The notes: generated by a model from the letters alone, not told the origin. DNA of 64,000 nucleotides from Hippopus hippopus (GCA_946811185.2 OX328107.1:45436360-45500359), one strand, 5' to 3'; shown: positions 51,397 to 62,372, numbered from the stretch's first letter. Numbers and translations: made by a program.

Positions 51397-51589
51397 TTAA
51401 AAACGCCTCAAAACATGAGCATTTTCTCCTTTTTCACAATGTTTCCAAAAGGCCTCTTCCGCAGGGTCTTAAAAACTCTGGACTGTGTGGCAGAGGATTA
51501 ACTTGTAGCATAACTGATCACCTATTCAAACAAATTTTAGTAACAGACAACTCTGACAACATGCTGGTAAAATAAGGAAATTCAACAAT

Positions 51590-51865
51590 CAATCGTTGTG
51601 ATAAGAGCATTGTATGCAGATGCCGATGCTGTGCTGCAGTTGCTCTTATAGTTAAAACTTTGAGCTGAAAAAGGGACTTTACTATGTCAAAAATATTTTG
51701 AATTACCTCCCCTTCTGGTATAGGTTCTCCTTTTAATAGAAAACAACTAGCCCATGTTTGAAGTAAATATCTCAGTGATATAAGATAAATGAGAAAATTT
51801 CAAGATTTTTGTCACATCAACAACACGTACTATCATACATGCAGACTGCAACTGAAATTAACCCT
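51590..51865. mobile_element. Repeat of unknown class (as at 36.3 kb)
   Basis: ATGCAGATGCCGATGCTG, TTGAGCTGAAAAAGGGAC, CTAGCCCATGTTTGAAGTAA, ATATCTCAGTGATATAAG and AAAATTTCAAGATTTTTG parallel the 36.15-36.46-kb insert. Confidence 0.55.
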
Positions 51866-51867
51866 CG

Positions 51868-51950
51868 TGGATTATTTATTGTGCCTCATAACTCACAACC
51901 GTGGTTTACTGAACAATAAACCACGATAAAAAGAAGCTTATTTCTTAAGT
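51868..51950. repeat. GTGAGTTATGAGGCACAAT family, partial
   Basis: ATTATTTATTGTGCCTCATA, ACTCACAACCGTGGTTTAC, then AACAATAAACCACG. Same sequence as in the spacer of the 46-kb inverted repeat. Confidence 0.8.
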
Positions 51951-52088
51951 AATCATATTCTGATTGGCTAAACCACTGGGTTTGAAACAAGAGAGTCTGG
52001 GTCAAGAAAGGTGCCATTCAATATCATGGATGAGGGCAAACCACTTGGTTTAGCAATCAAAAGTTGTGTTACTTCCTAAATCTAGAAC

Positions 52089-52440
52089 TAGAGCTATCAC
52101 TAAACGAGATCATACCCCCCACCAGCTCCTTGTCACAAAACAGGTCTTTGTCACAGAATGCAGAATGGTTTAGTACAACAGGAAGAGTTGAAAAAAGTTC
52201 AAGGGGAGATAATTCCGCAACAAATCGCAGCAGGGCCATGGAAATTGCACATGCACAACTTCATATATATAGGAACACTGTGTGTAAATTTGAGTTCAGT
52301 ACCTGAAAAACTGTCAGAGTATTTTGTTGGACAAATTTGTGTCTACGGACAGACGGACAGAAGGACGGACGGAAGGACGGACGGACAGACAGCCATGGCG
52401 ATTCCAGTATACCCCCCTCCACTTCATTGTGGGGGGTATA
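52089..52440 (+). mobile_element. Helitron-like ACCCCC element, diverged subfamily
   Basis: CTAGAGCTATCACTAAACG, ATCATACCCCCCACC; microsatellite (about 52352-52391) of GGACGGACGG units; 3' hairpin GTATACCCCCC ... GGGGGGTATA around TCCACTTCATTG. Confidence 0.8.
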
Positions 52441-52444
52441 ATAA

Positions 52445-52770
52445 GACAAGGAATATTCTCAAGATTGGTGGGTGAATCCGGGCCCTGAATAGTTGCAATT
52501 TAAAGGTTGCTTTTTTGGCTATTTTGCAAGGCTAAGTCCCACTTTTCTATATAAACATAAAATTTACAAGTATTTTTGGTGAACAATAAAAAAACATAGG
52601 ACATCAGACTTACTTGACATAAAAAATAATCTCTTAATAATGTTAAGATACAAAGAAATCTTAAATCACGTAAAGTGTTGCAGAAAAATGGGGCTATGTT
52701 AAAATCAAATTATTCTAATCCCTATTTAATCTGTTTAATGCTTTGCTCAGACTATCATGTTTCGCAACAT
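52445..52770. other. Unassigned spacer
   Basis: Nothing recognised beyond a PB57-like flank (CAATTTAAAGGTTGC). Confidence 0.4.
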
Positions 52771-52777
52771 GATTTAA

Positions 52778-52885
52778 GGTATTGTAACAGCCCCTAACTC
52801 TCATATTAAAAGACGGAAGCTGAACAGCCTTTACAAAAATGTCGATGTTACACAATATTTACCGATGAGTTAGGGGTCGTAATCC
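52778..52885. mobile_element. T107 element sharing a TTAA with T221
   Basis: TTAA at 52774-52777 and 52886-52889. Starts GGTATTGTAACAGCCCC, ends AGTTAGGGGTCGTAATCC. Its right TTAA is the left TTAA of the following T221 copy. Confidence 0.85.
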
Positions 52886-52889
52886 TTAA

Positions 52890-53114
52890 GTCACTACCAA
52901 ACGACAAAATTTTAAACCAGTCCAAATTGAAAGCATTCGCAGACAACAAAATAAATATGACTTAAGAACTGAAATTGGTTTGGGAAAGAGTAGAAAACAT
53001 TGTGGGAAAAGGAGAAAATGCTGGTTACCAGCATTTTCTCCTTTTCCTACAATGTTTTCAAAAGCCTTTTTCGTCATTAAAAGTCATTAAAAGTTGGGAT
53101 TGTGTGGTTATGGG
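52890..53114 (-). mobile_element. T221 copy
   Basis: TTAA at 52886-52889 and 53115-53118. Left end GTCACTACCAAACGAC; TCATTAAAAG duplicated near the right end. Confidence 0.92.
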
Positions 53115-53119
53115 TTAAA

Positions 53120-55095
53120 TTATGTACCAATTTTATTGATCATAATTATCAATTTTTATCCATTCTTGAGGTAATTTTTGGCAATCGTAGTGACCTTATA
53201 TCATTTTGACAGTCCAGCTTCTCTTCAGTGGAAAAGATTAATTGAATAAAGTATGGTACTTATTGAGAGATGTAACACTGTGGACAACACATTGCATCTA
53301 AATTGTGACGATAGGGGTCAATCTCAGACAAGACATGAACTACCGTCTGTTCAGATTTTCTATGATAGTATAAAAAACTTGTATGATCTCAGATGCTCTG
53401 TGATGAAACCAGTGCTCAAATCCTGAAGCAAAAGACTCTCTGAAAAAAATGAGCTGATATTAGGAATTTGTAATTTTATAAAGCAAGTGATACATCATTA
53501 CTGAGTCAGGACTTGTTTTTTTACTTATACTTCGTATATTTTCTTTCTGATCTATTGCCATGTGTATAATGTGCAGGTGGTCTACTCATTTGAACAGAGC
53601 GTGTTTTCACTATTTATCTGCTATTTCTTTTGTTGTTTGGGGCCTTCTGAAATGTTACCTAACAAGACAATACACAGTCAAAGATGGCACTATAGGGAGA
53701 AGACAAGACCATTCACACATGAGAACCATGAGAAAGGAAACAGGCACTGCATTCAGAGGAGAGCTATAGAAGGACATCCATGAGTTTCTTACTAGAAATC
53801 ATGTCATGAAATTTAAACAACTTGTTGGTTTTATGGATTTCACCCTGAATCTCTTGTCTGCATAGGCTACCAAGCTTAAAACTACAGTAACTGTTTAGCA
53901 ACTTGCAATCTGGCAGTGGTTGGCCATTTGAAACAACACTAGAGAGTGTGGGTCAGGAAGGGATGCCATTCAATGCCATGGCTTAGGGTAAAAAAATGTG
54001 GGACTGAACACAATCTTGGCCATAGGCAATTTTATACTTTTGAAATTATTGTGGATACTGTCTAAATCATGGGTTTGAATAATGTCTTGGCCATGGGCAA
54101 AATTATTGGTTGGGACAAAAGTTTTGCCGTGGACATTATGGTGACTTGGGTGGACAGTCTGGAAAGCTGAATGCTGAAGCTTTGAAAAATATATCTCTTT
54201 TTAATATTTTTATAGGTTTCTATTATTTTTGAGTTTTGAAAAAATATTAAAATGCAGTTATTTCTTAAAACTGTACTAATTTGAACAACATGTTAATTTT
54301 CAAAAACAAAAGGGCTTTGAACAATTACAGCTATGAAGACCATATCTCAAGTCCAACAGATGATATTATAGCACTTAACTACATTGTAACTTTTGGCAGC
54401 TTTGATGAAAAAGGACAATGAACCTAAGCTATATTCAAAGAAGTCATTACAAAGTTTAACCACACGGTTTAAAATTAAATGCCAAAATGGTCACTGCATT
54501 TACAGATAGTCTGCAAAGTTTTCTTTTTGAATATATATTTGTTGCAGTGTGGTGCAATGTACTAGTACATGAACAGTATATTTCTAATATTTAAAAAAAA
54601 TAAAGTAAACAAATTGTGACACCTTTTGCCAAAATAAAAAGCCTGAAATGACTTCAATATATTTTCATACTAGGTACACGCATTAGTGACCTAGGTTTTA
54701 CTTCTCTCGCAATTGATAATGTTAAGTACTCTAACAATGGAATAATAACTTTACGGATCATTTACCAATTCACATTAGGGAGCTGCGGCAAACAGATTTT
54801 TTTTACTCCACATACTTTGTCATGGGGAAAAAGCAACAATGCGAAAAATTAAATTTTTCAAATGTCATCATGGATCATCACTAGTATCACTGCCTTTTTC
54901 TGGTATAATTATACATGTACCACTTAGATCATAGTGAAACACTTATTTGAATGAAGAAATATTATGCTCGCTTTCACCTTTGACAATACTATGACAGTAT
55001 AAAGGCAAGGTTTAGTAACAAGGTAAAGTTGTTCATAGTTTTGTACATTTGTTTCCCTCCTTTCCCTCTGCAAATGGTATTACATAAAATTATCG
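53120..55095. other. Longest repeat-poor stretch
   Basis: No member of the window's families in about 2 kb. Short plus-strand readings at 53560-53783 are unremarkable. T- and A-runs near 54590. Most likely intron or intergenic DNA. Confidence 0.5.
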
Positions 55096-55103
55096 TAGGT
55101 TAA

Positions 55104-55222
55104 CTTTTACAAATGACAAAATTCTTGGCTTGTCCAAAACAAAAGCATATGCAGACCACAGATCAAATGTGGTTCTGACAATAGGATTTGTCTTTAATGA
55201 AGAAAATGCATGAATAAAGGGT
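55104..55222 (-). mobile_element. T221, core-deleted
   Basis: TTAA at 55100-55103; CTTTTACAAATGAC, TTGGCTTGTCC, GGATTTGTCTTTAATG, then ATGAATAAAGGG with no palindrome. Confidence 0.75.
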
Positions 55223-55224
55223 TT

Positions 55225-56010
55225 TCTGTTTCAAGAATTCACAAACTGCAAGCAAAATGTTTAGCCACATTTAGCACTGAACATTATGAGCTATTGCTAT
55301 CTCAGAATTAGCCATATCAACATTATGTGTTATTTTGTACACTCAGATTTTCTCTTTCCTCATTTCATATAATACCTGAAAGGCCTACCTTATTTTTTTT
55401 TTTGTAAAGGGCACACAAAGAATTCAAATAATTTAATCTAAAGTGAAGCTGTAACAATTGCAGCAATGTGACACTGTATGGTGATGCTCACACATGTTAC
55501 TTTGTTACATTGTTGTTTGTTAATTAAGAAGCATGTATTTTTGCACTTGAACAATATTGGCCATTGTAATCTGTAAATGTCACATCAATACAGAAACTAA
55601 TACAGTGTTGAATTTGATCTAAAACTGAACATGAAAATGGAATGATAACAACTATATTTCTTTTTCAGCCTTAACTTTACCATGCATTTCTGAAATTCTA
55701 TTATCCATGGAAGAAAGATTACAAGGGTATCACAAGCAATTCTTGATACTTTTTTTAAATTTTGATTTTATGGTCCTTTTTTTTATTCAGTTTACATGGA
55801 AGAACTTATTTCTTTCTTTCAACAATACCATGCTTACAAAATAAGAAATTGGATATCAATTCAGGAGAAATGAGCCTTTTTTTTTTAAAATCCAAGCTTT
55901 TGAGCTTACAATGCCCAATCTAGACCATCGTGTTATAAAAGGAGAAAACTGTCTTTTAGATTTATAAGGACAAAACTGTCCTTTGGTTAGGACAGTTGAC
56001 CACTTTCATG
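55225..56010. other. AT-rich unassigned stretch
   Basis: No recognised repeat or gene; several T-runs. Confidence 0.4.
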
Positions 56011-56014
56011 TAAT

Positions 56015-56233
56015 TATTTACCAGAAACACAATTTTAGACTTGTCCATAGTGAGAGCATAATGTAAGCAACAAATCAAATGTAACACAAAGGATGGGAAA
56101 TGTCTTTGAAAGGGTAGAAAAAAATGTGAGAAAGGGGAAAAGCTGGCAACCAGCATTTTCTAATTTTCCCACAAAAGTTTGAAATGTGCAATTTCCCATG
56201 GTCGTTGAATCTCAGAACTGTTTCGTAAACGGC
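56015..56233 (-). mobile_element. T221 copy
   Basis: ATTATTTACCAGAAAC to TTCGTAAACGGC; TTAA at 56234-56237. Core worn. Confidence 0.82.
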
Positions 56234-56279
56234 TTAATCATTGCAGTTCTTGCAGAAAAGTACTAATCCAATACTTTAA

Positions 56280-56498
56280 ATCTTTACCAAACGACAAAAT
56301 TTTGGACCTCTCTAAATTCAAAGTATTTGCAGACAACAAATTAAATGTTGGTGAAATGGTGGGATTTGGGATGGAAAGGCTAGAAGACATTGTGGGACAA
56401 GGAGAAAATGCTGGTTACCAGCATTTTCTCTTTGTCCCACAATGTTTTCAAGTCTTCTCTTTCAGGGTTGTTAAAACTTGGTATTTTGAGGTAAAGAG
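56280..56498 (-). mobile_element. T221 copy (219 bp) with paired core mutation
   Basis: TTAA at 56276-56279 and 56499-56502. C56398 and G56434 are mirror-paired (GGGACAAGG / TTTGTCCC). Confidence 0.93.
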
Positions 56499-56849
56499 TT
56501 AAGTCACAGTTACTACATTGTGTTGAACCGAAAATAAGGAAAAAATATGACCAAATTTTTTATTTGAGTGAACACATTGAATCAAATAGAAGAATAACAC
56601 ACATTTACAAAGAGAAAGCTGCTTCTTATATTCCAGGGATAACAAAACCCCATCAATGTAACAATAAAATATGATTACTGACAATGCTTTTCGTAAATCT
56701 ATACAGTAAAAAAATTAATTATTGCATTATTAGATAGATGTAACACCTTGAAGTCTTGATGAAAAGACTAATACTTGCACTCAGTGCTACAACAATGAAC
56801 AAAAGCCATATCAATCCTCATTCTGTAACATTTCTACAGAGCCCTTTAA

Positions 56850-57063
56850 CCTTTTACCACACAATCCCGAATTTTAACAACCCAGACGGAGAAAGCCTTA
56901 GAAAAGATTGTGGGGAAAGTAGAAAATTCTAGTCACCAGCATTTTCTCCTTCTCCCACAATCTTTTCTAGGCTTTCACAGACAAATTCCATAATTTAAGC
57001 CTCCATGGATTTATTGTAAGCAAATGTTCTCAATATGGACAAGTGTAAATTTTTGTCAAGGGG
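56850..57063 (+). mobile_element. T221 copy with paired core mutation
   Basis: TTAA at 56846-56849. G56906 and C56962 are mirror-paired (AAAAGATTGTG / CACAATCTTTT). Right end worn. Confidence 0.87.
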
Positions 57064-57388
57064 TCGGTCTGACAGCCCTATACAGATAATATATATTGTG
57101 ATCTGAAAAACAATGGAAATGCGTTCTAATCTTGAATACTCAGTGTTCTCTCTTTTTTTGTGAAATACTCTCACAGAACTTAATGTAACATTGCAATACT
57201 ATAGTTTTGTTTTTACATACCAAAAAGTCCACTTGAATTTTTTCTGGATATATTGATAATGATTTAAGTATGAATATTACATGAAACAAAAATATTCATA
57301 TTCCAATCTAAGGTGAAGGTGGGTGGCGATGACCCCTACACACCAACAGACAAGCCAAATAAGTCTTTGGAAAAACTTGATCTAGAGC

Positions 57389-57480
57389 CTGGTAGCTCAG
57401 TCAGTGATATTCAAGGCTGGTAATTCAGGATCATGAGATTAATTCCTAGCTTGGCCAAACCTTCTCTCAGAATCGTTATT
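57389..57480 (+). mobile_element. tRNA-like SINE head
   Basis: CCTGGTAGCTCAGTCAGTG (A box region) and GATTAATTCCTAGC (worn B box), then TTGGCCAAACCTTC as in SINE-1. Body lost after GTCAATGACC. Confidence 0.6.
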
Positions 57481-57682
57481 GTCAATGACCCAAGCCATTG
57501 CAACTGAGCACTTAACCCTCATTCTTACAAGTGAGTTCAACATATTGTACACCAATGGCCAGATAATACATTCTTTTAAAATTGGCATATTTATAAATCA
57601 AGTTCATGCAAATGGGCTCATTAATCGAATTTCATACAAGTCTTATTCCCATGGTGTTTTTGTCATTTCATTAGGTACAGCA

Positions 57683-57857
57683 GCAAAAATATTTGAAAAC
57701 ATTGTGGGAAAAGGAGGAAATGCTGGTAACCAGCATTTTCTTCTTTTCCTGTAATGTTTTCTATCCTCACCAAATCAAATTTCAATATTTGAGCCACATG
57801 TTGTCTCCAAATGCTTTCAAGGTGGACAAGTCTAAAATTTTGTCGTTTGGTAAAGAG
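57683..57857 (+). mobile_element. T221, left end lost
   Basis: Begins near GAAAACATTGTGGG; ends TTTGGTAAAGAG before TTAA (57858-57861). Confidence 0.87.
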
Positions 57858-57861
57858 TTAA

Positions 57862-58300
57862 ATGTTTCTTGTTGCATTAGCTTTTAGATTTCTAAATAAA
57901 GTGCACTGCACAATTACCCTAATTCTAAAGATAATATTACCAGAACATCGAACAAAAGACTGGGCAATGTGGATCCAGGACTGGACTGCATGTTTCCTGT
58001 AGCCTTATGAGGTCTGCAATGCCAGCAAAATTACCTAGAAATGCCTTAAGTAGACTAAGAGTTAGATTTTCCCGAACAATGACATGTCAAAGACTTCATT
58101 AGGGCAGCATCTTGCGCTTTTCAGTCTATTGTAATCCAACATCTTTGTTGGGCAGAAAACAGCTTGAAATAGTCTTAATGACAACAAAAAAAGGCTACAA
58201 TTGCTTTTGCTCTGTTACTGAGATTGCCCTTCTAATGCAAGGTTGTTTCTTTTACGCCTATTACCATACATGCTATTTTTAGAGTCACCAGTAACAAGTA
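57862..58300. other. Spacer with a PB57 remnant
   Basis: GGATCCAGGACTGGACTGC at 57970 and AGCCTTATGAGGTCTG are a worn PB57. Otherwise unassigned. Confidence 0.45.
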
Positions 58301-58339
58301 TAAGTGACCCCAACAATTGATTACAAGAAATATCTTTTT

Positions 58340-58425
58340 TTGAACTGGATAGAAAACACTGCATAAAAAAAGGAACAACTGCTTGCTATTAGCAGTAACT
58401 CCTTCCCCATAATGTTTTCAATGTC
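58340..58425. repeat. Decayed T221-like core, alternative hairpin
   Basis: GAAAACACTGCATAAAAAAAGG, CTGCTTGCTATTAGCAG, CCATAATGTTTTCAATG; matches the variants at 32.1 and 37.8 kb. Confidence 0.5.
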
Positions 58426-58464
58426 TGTCTGCTGCAAAAACATGAAATTTGTAATTTCACCCCA

Positions 58465-58955
58465 TAAGTTGCTCTAATGATGTAAATGCCAATAAATAGG
58501 TAGAAAACATTGTTGGAAGGAAAGAAAATGCAGGTCACTAGTGTTTTTACCTTTTCAAACAATGTTTTCTGAAGCCTTCTTCTTCAAAGTCTTAAAAGCT
58601 TGAGTAAAGAATTAACTCTTTCCCACATGACAAAATTTCAGACTTGTCCAAATGAAAGATTGCACGAAATTTTGTTTGCCATCTGTAAATGCTTTTATAG
58701 TGGACAAAACAAATTTCTGTCATCTGGTAAATAGTTTACTCTACTGAACAGCAAGATTTTAGATTCAACCAATTTGAAAGCATTTGCAGATGACAAATCA
58801 AATCTGGCAAAAAGTATAGAATTGGTCTCTGATAGGTTACAAAATATTGTGGGAAAAGAAGAAAATGCTGGTTACCAGCATTTTCTCCTTTTCCCATTAT
58901 GTTTTCTAAAGCCTTCCCTCTCAGAGTAGTTAAAACTCAGGATTGTTTGGTAAAG
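58465..58955 (-). mobile_element. Three consecutive T221 units
   Basis: 58465-58611: '-' copy without left end. 58616-58734 after TTAA (58612-58615): left '-' arm joined to right '+' arm, a core-deleted symmetric form. 58739-58955: '-' copy CTACTGAACAGC ... TTTGGTAAAG with a good core. Confidence 0.78.
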
Positions 58956-59172
58956 TACAAGATAAGAGTTTGTATAACAAACCCAACATTGTCATGGTGA
59001 ACCAACTCAGCATGAAAACATCAAAAGGAAACTGGAAAACAAATAATTAGAAATATTTGTGACCAAAGTGAACTATACACAAAAAGCCTTTCTTTCAATT
59101 ATTACTGAACCCAGTCTGTCAAGTGGAAGTTTTTCTCCATCCAAAACTTACAAAATGAAAGAAAACTTTTAA

Positions 59173-59404
59173 CTCTTTACATAAAAAAACAAATCTCTTG
59201 TTTCAATGACCCAGAGAAAAAAAAAAAACTTTTGAAAATCTAATTTGAAAAGGAGAAAACGCTGGCAACCAGCATTTTTTCCTCCTCCAATTATATTTTC
59301 TTCCTTTCAACAGATTCAAACATTTCAGCCACAACTTGTTTATTGTCTGCAATTGCTGTGAATTTGGACTGGACTGGTCTGATATATTGTTGTCTGATAA
59401 ATTC
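59173..59404 (+). mobile_element. T221 copy, diverged
   Basis: TTAA at 59169-59172 and 59405-59408. CTCTTTACATAAAAAAAC; core centre GGCAACC. Confidence 0.83.
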
Positions 59405-59451
59405 TTAACTCTTTAAAGAGTGCTCAGCATATTTTAACTTACTTTTGTGGA

Positions 59452-59505
59452 CAGTGTAGATTAAGATCAGAGAGCGGAAGTGTTCTGCATGATTTTTTAT
59501 CTACA
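59452..59505. repeat. PB57 hairpin copy, diverged
   Basis: CAGTGTAGATTAAGATCAG ... CTGCATGATTTTTTATC. Confidence 0.6.
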
Positions 59506-59689
59506 TGGATATTTATTTCATTAGAAATTCTGAAAAATATAACTTTGAACTTGCAATGACTCTGAATTCATCCAGTCCTCTAAATTAAAAACTGATCCAA
59601 AACTTTTAGACCTAAGATGGGCAATATAAGACATGATTTCAGCCAATCATATGCCTTGACACTGAAACTCAAGGTAGGAAAGCAGTATA

Positions 59690-59886
59690 AACTACCAAAC
59701 AATCCCTAGTTTTAAAGACAATAAGGAAGACAGCTTTTGAAAACTGTGTGGGAAAATGAAAAAATGCTATAAACTAATTCTTTATACCCTTTTAAAGACA
59801 TATCACACCATTTGGGCCTCATTCAATTGTCTGCAACTGCATTGGATTTGGTCCAGTCTAAAATGTAGTCATATGATATTAAAGAG
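59690..59886 (+). mobile_element. T221 copy, core decayed
   Basis: ACTACCAAACAATCCC, TGTGTGGGAAAATG, then TTGGTCCAGTCTAAAATG and ATTAAAGAG. Confidence 0.72.
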
Positions 59887-59889
59887 TCA

Positions 59890-60975
59890 AAGATTATAAA
59901 ATGAAAAAGCCTGCTTATATGATATAATATTTTTTTACTACAAGTTACGATATTGTCTGGAGTGAGCATAAAGGTGTGCTGTGCCAAGCATTACAAAAAC
60001 CTCAAAACAACGTGATTTTGCATGAAAAATCTGGCATAATATAACAAATGCGCTTTTGCTTGATGAAACATTTCACTTTCAAGTAACTAATATTTTCGTT
60101 CCCACACGGACAAAAACTTCTGATCCCTGGGCGCAAAATTGTCCAAGTCACAATGAGAAATGAACAATATCGCAATTCAGCCACATGGCCAAATTTGAAA
60201 TGAATCTTTCCATAAAAAAATTGATCATTGTTGCAAAATACATTTTGAATGAGATCAAAAGAAAACAACTATGATGAAAGTTATTCACATTTCCTGTGTT
60301 ATATTAAATCCATTCTACATTAACCTTTATAGGGCTTATCAAACCTTTAGCTTTGCCTGAAGACAGTGAGATCAAGATCAGACCACAGAAAGCATGCTAC
60401 CTAATCACAGATCTACGCTTTTTGATACTCTGAGAAATATTCTGGCTGAAACAGCCTTAAAAATGCTCTATCCGAGTCATTTTTACCAACTGAAAACTGA
60501 TGTTCCATATACTTAGCATCCTAAGGGATGACCATGGTGCGTGAAAGAAGCCTATCTTCAACTTTTTAAATCTACATATTTTTCTCCAGGGAAAGATTAC
60601 CCTTTTTTGGTTAAAGAGAGCATAATATAGTTTATTTCATGCTTTTTGGTAGTTTATTGAGAAATGACAGTGGAATATTGTTGGATATTTCATGGCTACG
60701 ACCAGTGAAAAATACTGATTTTATTTTGTAACTCTTCAAATTGAAGGCGGAAACAGTAGTTCCCGCAGACTACTTACCTAGGTAAACAGCCCATGCAATT
60801 CAACCAGATGGAAATATGACGTAATTTACTCTATATTTCTCGTGCTTTACATAATATTGTAATGCACTGTTATGAGGAGGGGGGTACACCACGGGGAATT
60901 GCTGTAAAGAACTGTACAGGATTTTGATGTAAATCCCCCTACAAAGGGGTTAAAAGCATGAAATAAATAGAATAT
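59890..60975. other. Repeat-poor stretch
   Basis: One PB57 remnant at 60367-60418. A minus-strand 88-aa reading (60002-60268) shows no motif. CTACTTACCTAGGTAAAC at 60769 contains the palindrome TTACCTAGGTAA. Confidence 0.45.
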
Positions 60976-60979
60976 TCAT

Positions 60980-61118
60980 CTTTTTCAGGGAAAGATTGAA
61001 ATAAATTATTTCAAGGAGTGAACATCATCTGCAATATTATCACAAGTGGCTGTGCCACTCGTGAAAATATTACCGATGATTTCAGCTGAAATAAATTTCG
61101 ATCTTTCACAGAAAAAAA
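60980..61118. mobile_element. 139-bp imperfect palindrome (CACAAGTGGCTGTGCCACTCG centre)
   Basis: GGGAAAGATTGAAATAAATT ... TTTCGATCTTTCACAG and GCAATATTATCACAAGTGGC / GCCACTCGTGAAAATATTAC fold around TGT. Fold-back MITE-like, single copy here. Confidence 0.8.
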
Positions 61119-61261
61119 TAAATACCCTCTAAGTATTTACCAACTAGCTGGTATCAAACGATTTTTTCATTCAAGGCGTATCTCGGGCAAATGAGGAATA
61201 TGCATCATTACCACAGGGTCCAGAGGAAGTCTACAGTGTGTTCTGATCTTGTTGGGAATTT

Positions 61262-61430
61262 GAACTGATGAAGAAAATTCATGAGTTGTTCATTAATTTT
61301 TTATCAATGTTAATCACCATGTTCATGAATATAGTTCAATGTTAGTAGTTCAAGAACAAAAGTTGGAGTATTTTTCATGAATGCTCAAATCATTATTAAT
61401 CATTAAAAATTCATGAACCCACTGTCATTT
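61262..61430. repeat. TTCATGAA-rich degenerate array, first part
   Basis: ATTCATGAGTTGTTCATT, CACCATGTTCATGAATATAG, TTTCATGAATGC, ATTCATGAACCC recall the 46-bp array at 12 kb. A second part at 61950-62145 is separated by T221 and C228 insertions. Confidence 0.6.
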
Positions 61431-61452
61431 TAACGTGTTGAATACATATTAA

Positions 61453-61665
61453 CTCTTTACAATGACACCTTTTAACGACCCTAAAGAAGGGGCTTTTTGA
61501 AAACATTGTGGGAAAAGGAGAAAATGCTGGTAACCAGCATTTTCTCCTTTTCCCACAAAGTTTTCTACCCTATCAAAGAAAAGCTGCATCATTTGAGCCA
61601 CTATGACATTGTCTGCAAATGCTTTCAGTTTGGATAGGTCCAAAATTTTGCCGTGTGGTAAAGGG
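61453..61665 (+). mobile_element. T221 copy, intact TTAA pair
   Basis: TTAA at 61449-61452 and 61666-61669. CTCTTTACAATGACACC; core perfect around GGTAACC; ends GTGGTAAAGGG. Confidence 0.93.
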
Positions 61666-61699
61666 TTAAGGAACTGATGAATATGAGCCATACTCAGTG

Positions 61700-61927
61700 A
61701 AAAGGGGGTTTAATGCATCCGCAAAGAGTATTGACAAAGGTCAGTCTGTGCAGTCTGCATAGGCTGACCTGTGTCAAAACTTTTTTGCTTTTGGTAAATT
61801 TTCTTTTACGTTCAAGGACCATTCTACTCAGGTCAGCCATTTGTTAGACAAAATGAATTTATGGATCCATTATTATTTGATGACTTGCTTGGTATAATGC
61901 ATCATGGAGATGCATTTAACCCCCTTT
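61700..61927. mobile_element. C228 element, complete
   Basis: Inverted ends AAAGGGGGTTTAATGCATC / GATGCATTTAACCCCCTTT differ at one of 19 positions. Inside: GGTCAGTCTGTGCAGTCTGC, hairpin-like AGGCTGACC, TTGCTTGGTATAATGC. Target duplication not clear. Confidence 0.85.
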
Positions 61928-62372
61928 TGCCAGAGCGTGGGTCATACATTATGAACGTCTGTGAAATGATAACGAAGTGTTTATGAACCTTGATAAATGT
62001 TTTTTGAATTTTAAATCATTGACTTCTTCGTGTAAGTTTAAGAACTCCAGGGGTTTCTTGATGTTCAAAGACAATTCATGAAAGATTCATTGTAACTGAA
62101 TAATGGACTTAAACTCATGGTCCAGTTTATGAACTATTTCATGAAAAAAGAATGTGTATATTCAAAATGGAAAAAAATGTTTTACCCTTTTTATAAAATT
62201 GAGTTCCACATTCTACCCTTTTCTACTCCCTGTTCCACTTCAGATAGGAGGAACCCTTGTCCTGTCACAAGCAATGATGGTTGCACTTCACGAGGAGTGT
62301 AGAGCAAAAAAAACCAGCACATACATGCAGTCTGATCTTTCTCTTAATCCTCATCCTTTACTATTTCATTAA

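Larger units (their letters stand above)
50876..51496 (-). mobile_element. T221 host split by two T221 copies
   Basis: Left 50876-50945 (CTATTTATCTAATGAC ... GCAGGCAACAAA) stops at its internal TTAA. It resumes at 51397 (TTAAAAACGCCTCAAAACATG, GAGCATTTTCTCC) and ends GTGTGGCAGAGG before TTAA (51498-51501). Confidence 0.85.

Noticed and set aside
52158..52475. 105-aa ORF with RTDGRTDGQ repeats
   Set aside because: It reads through the GGACGGACGG microsatellite and 3' hairpin of the ACCCCC element.
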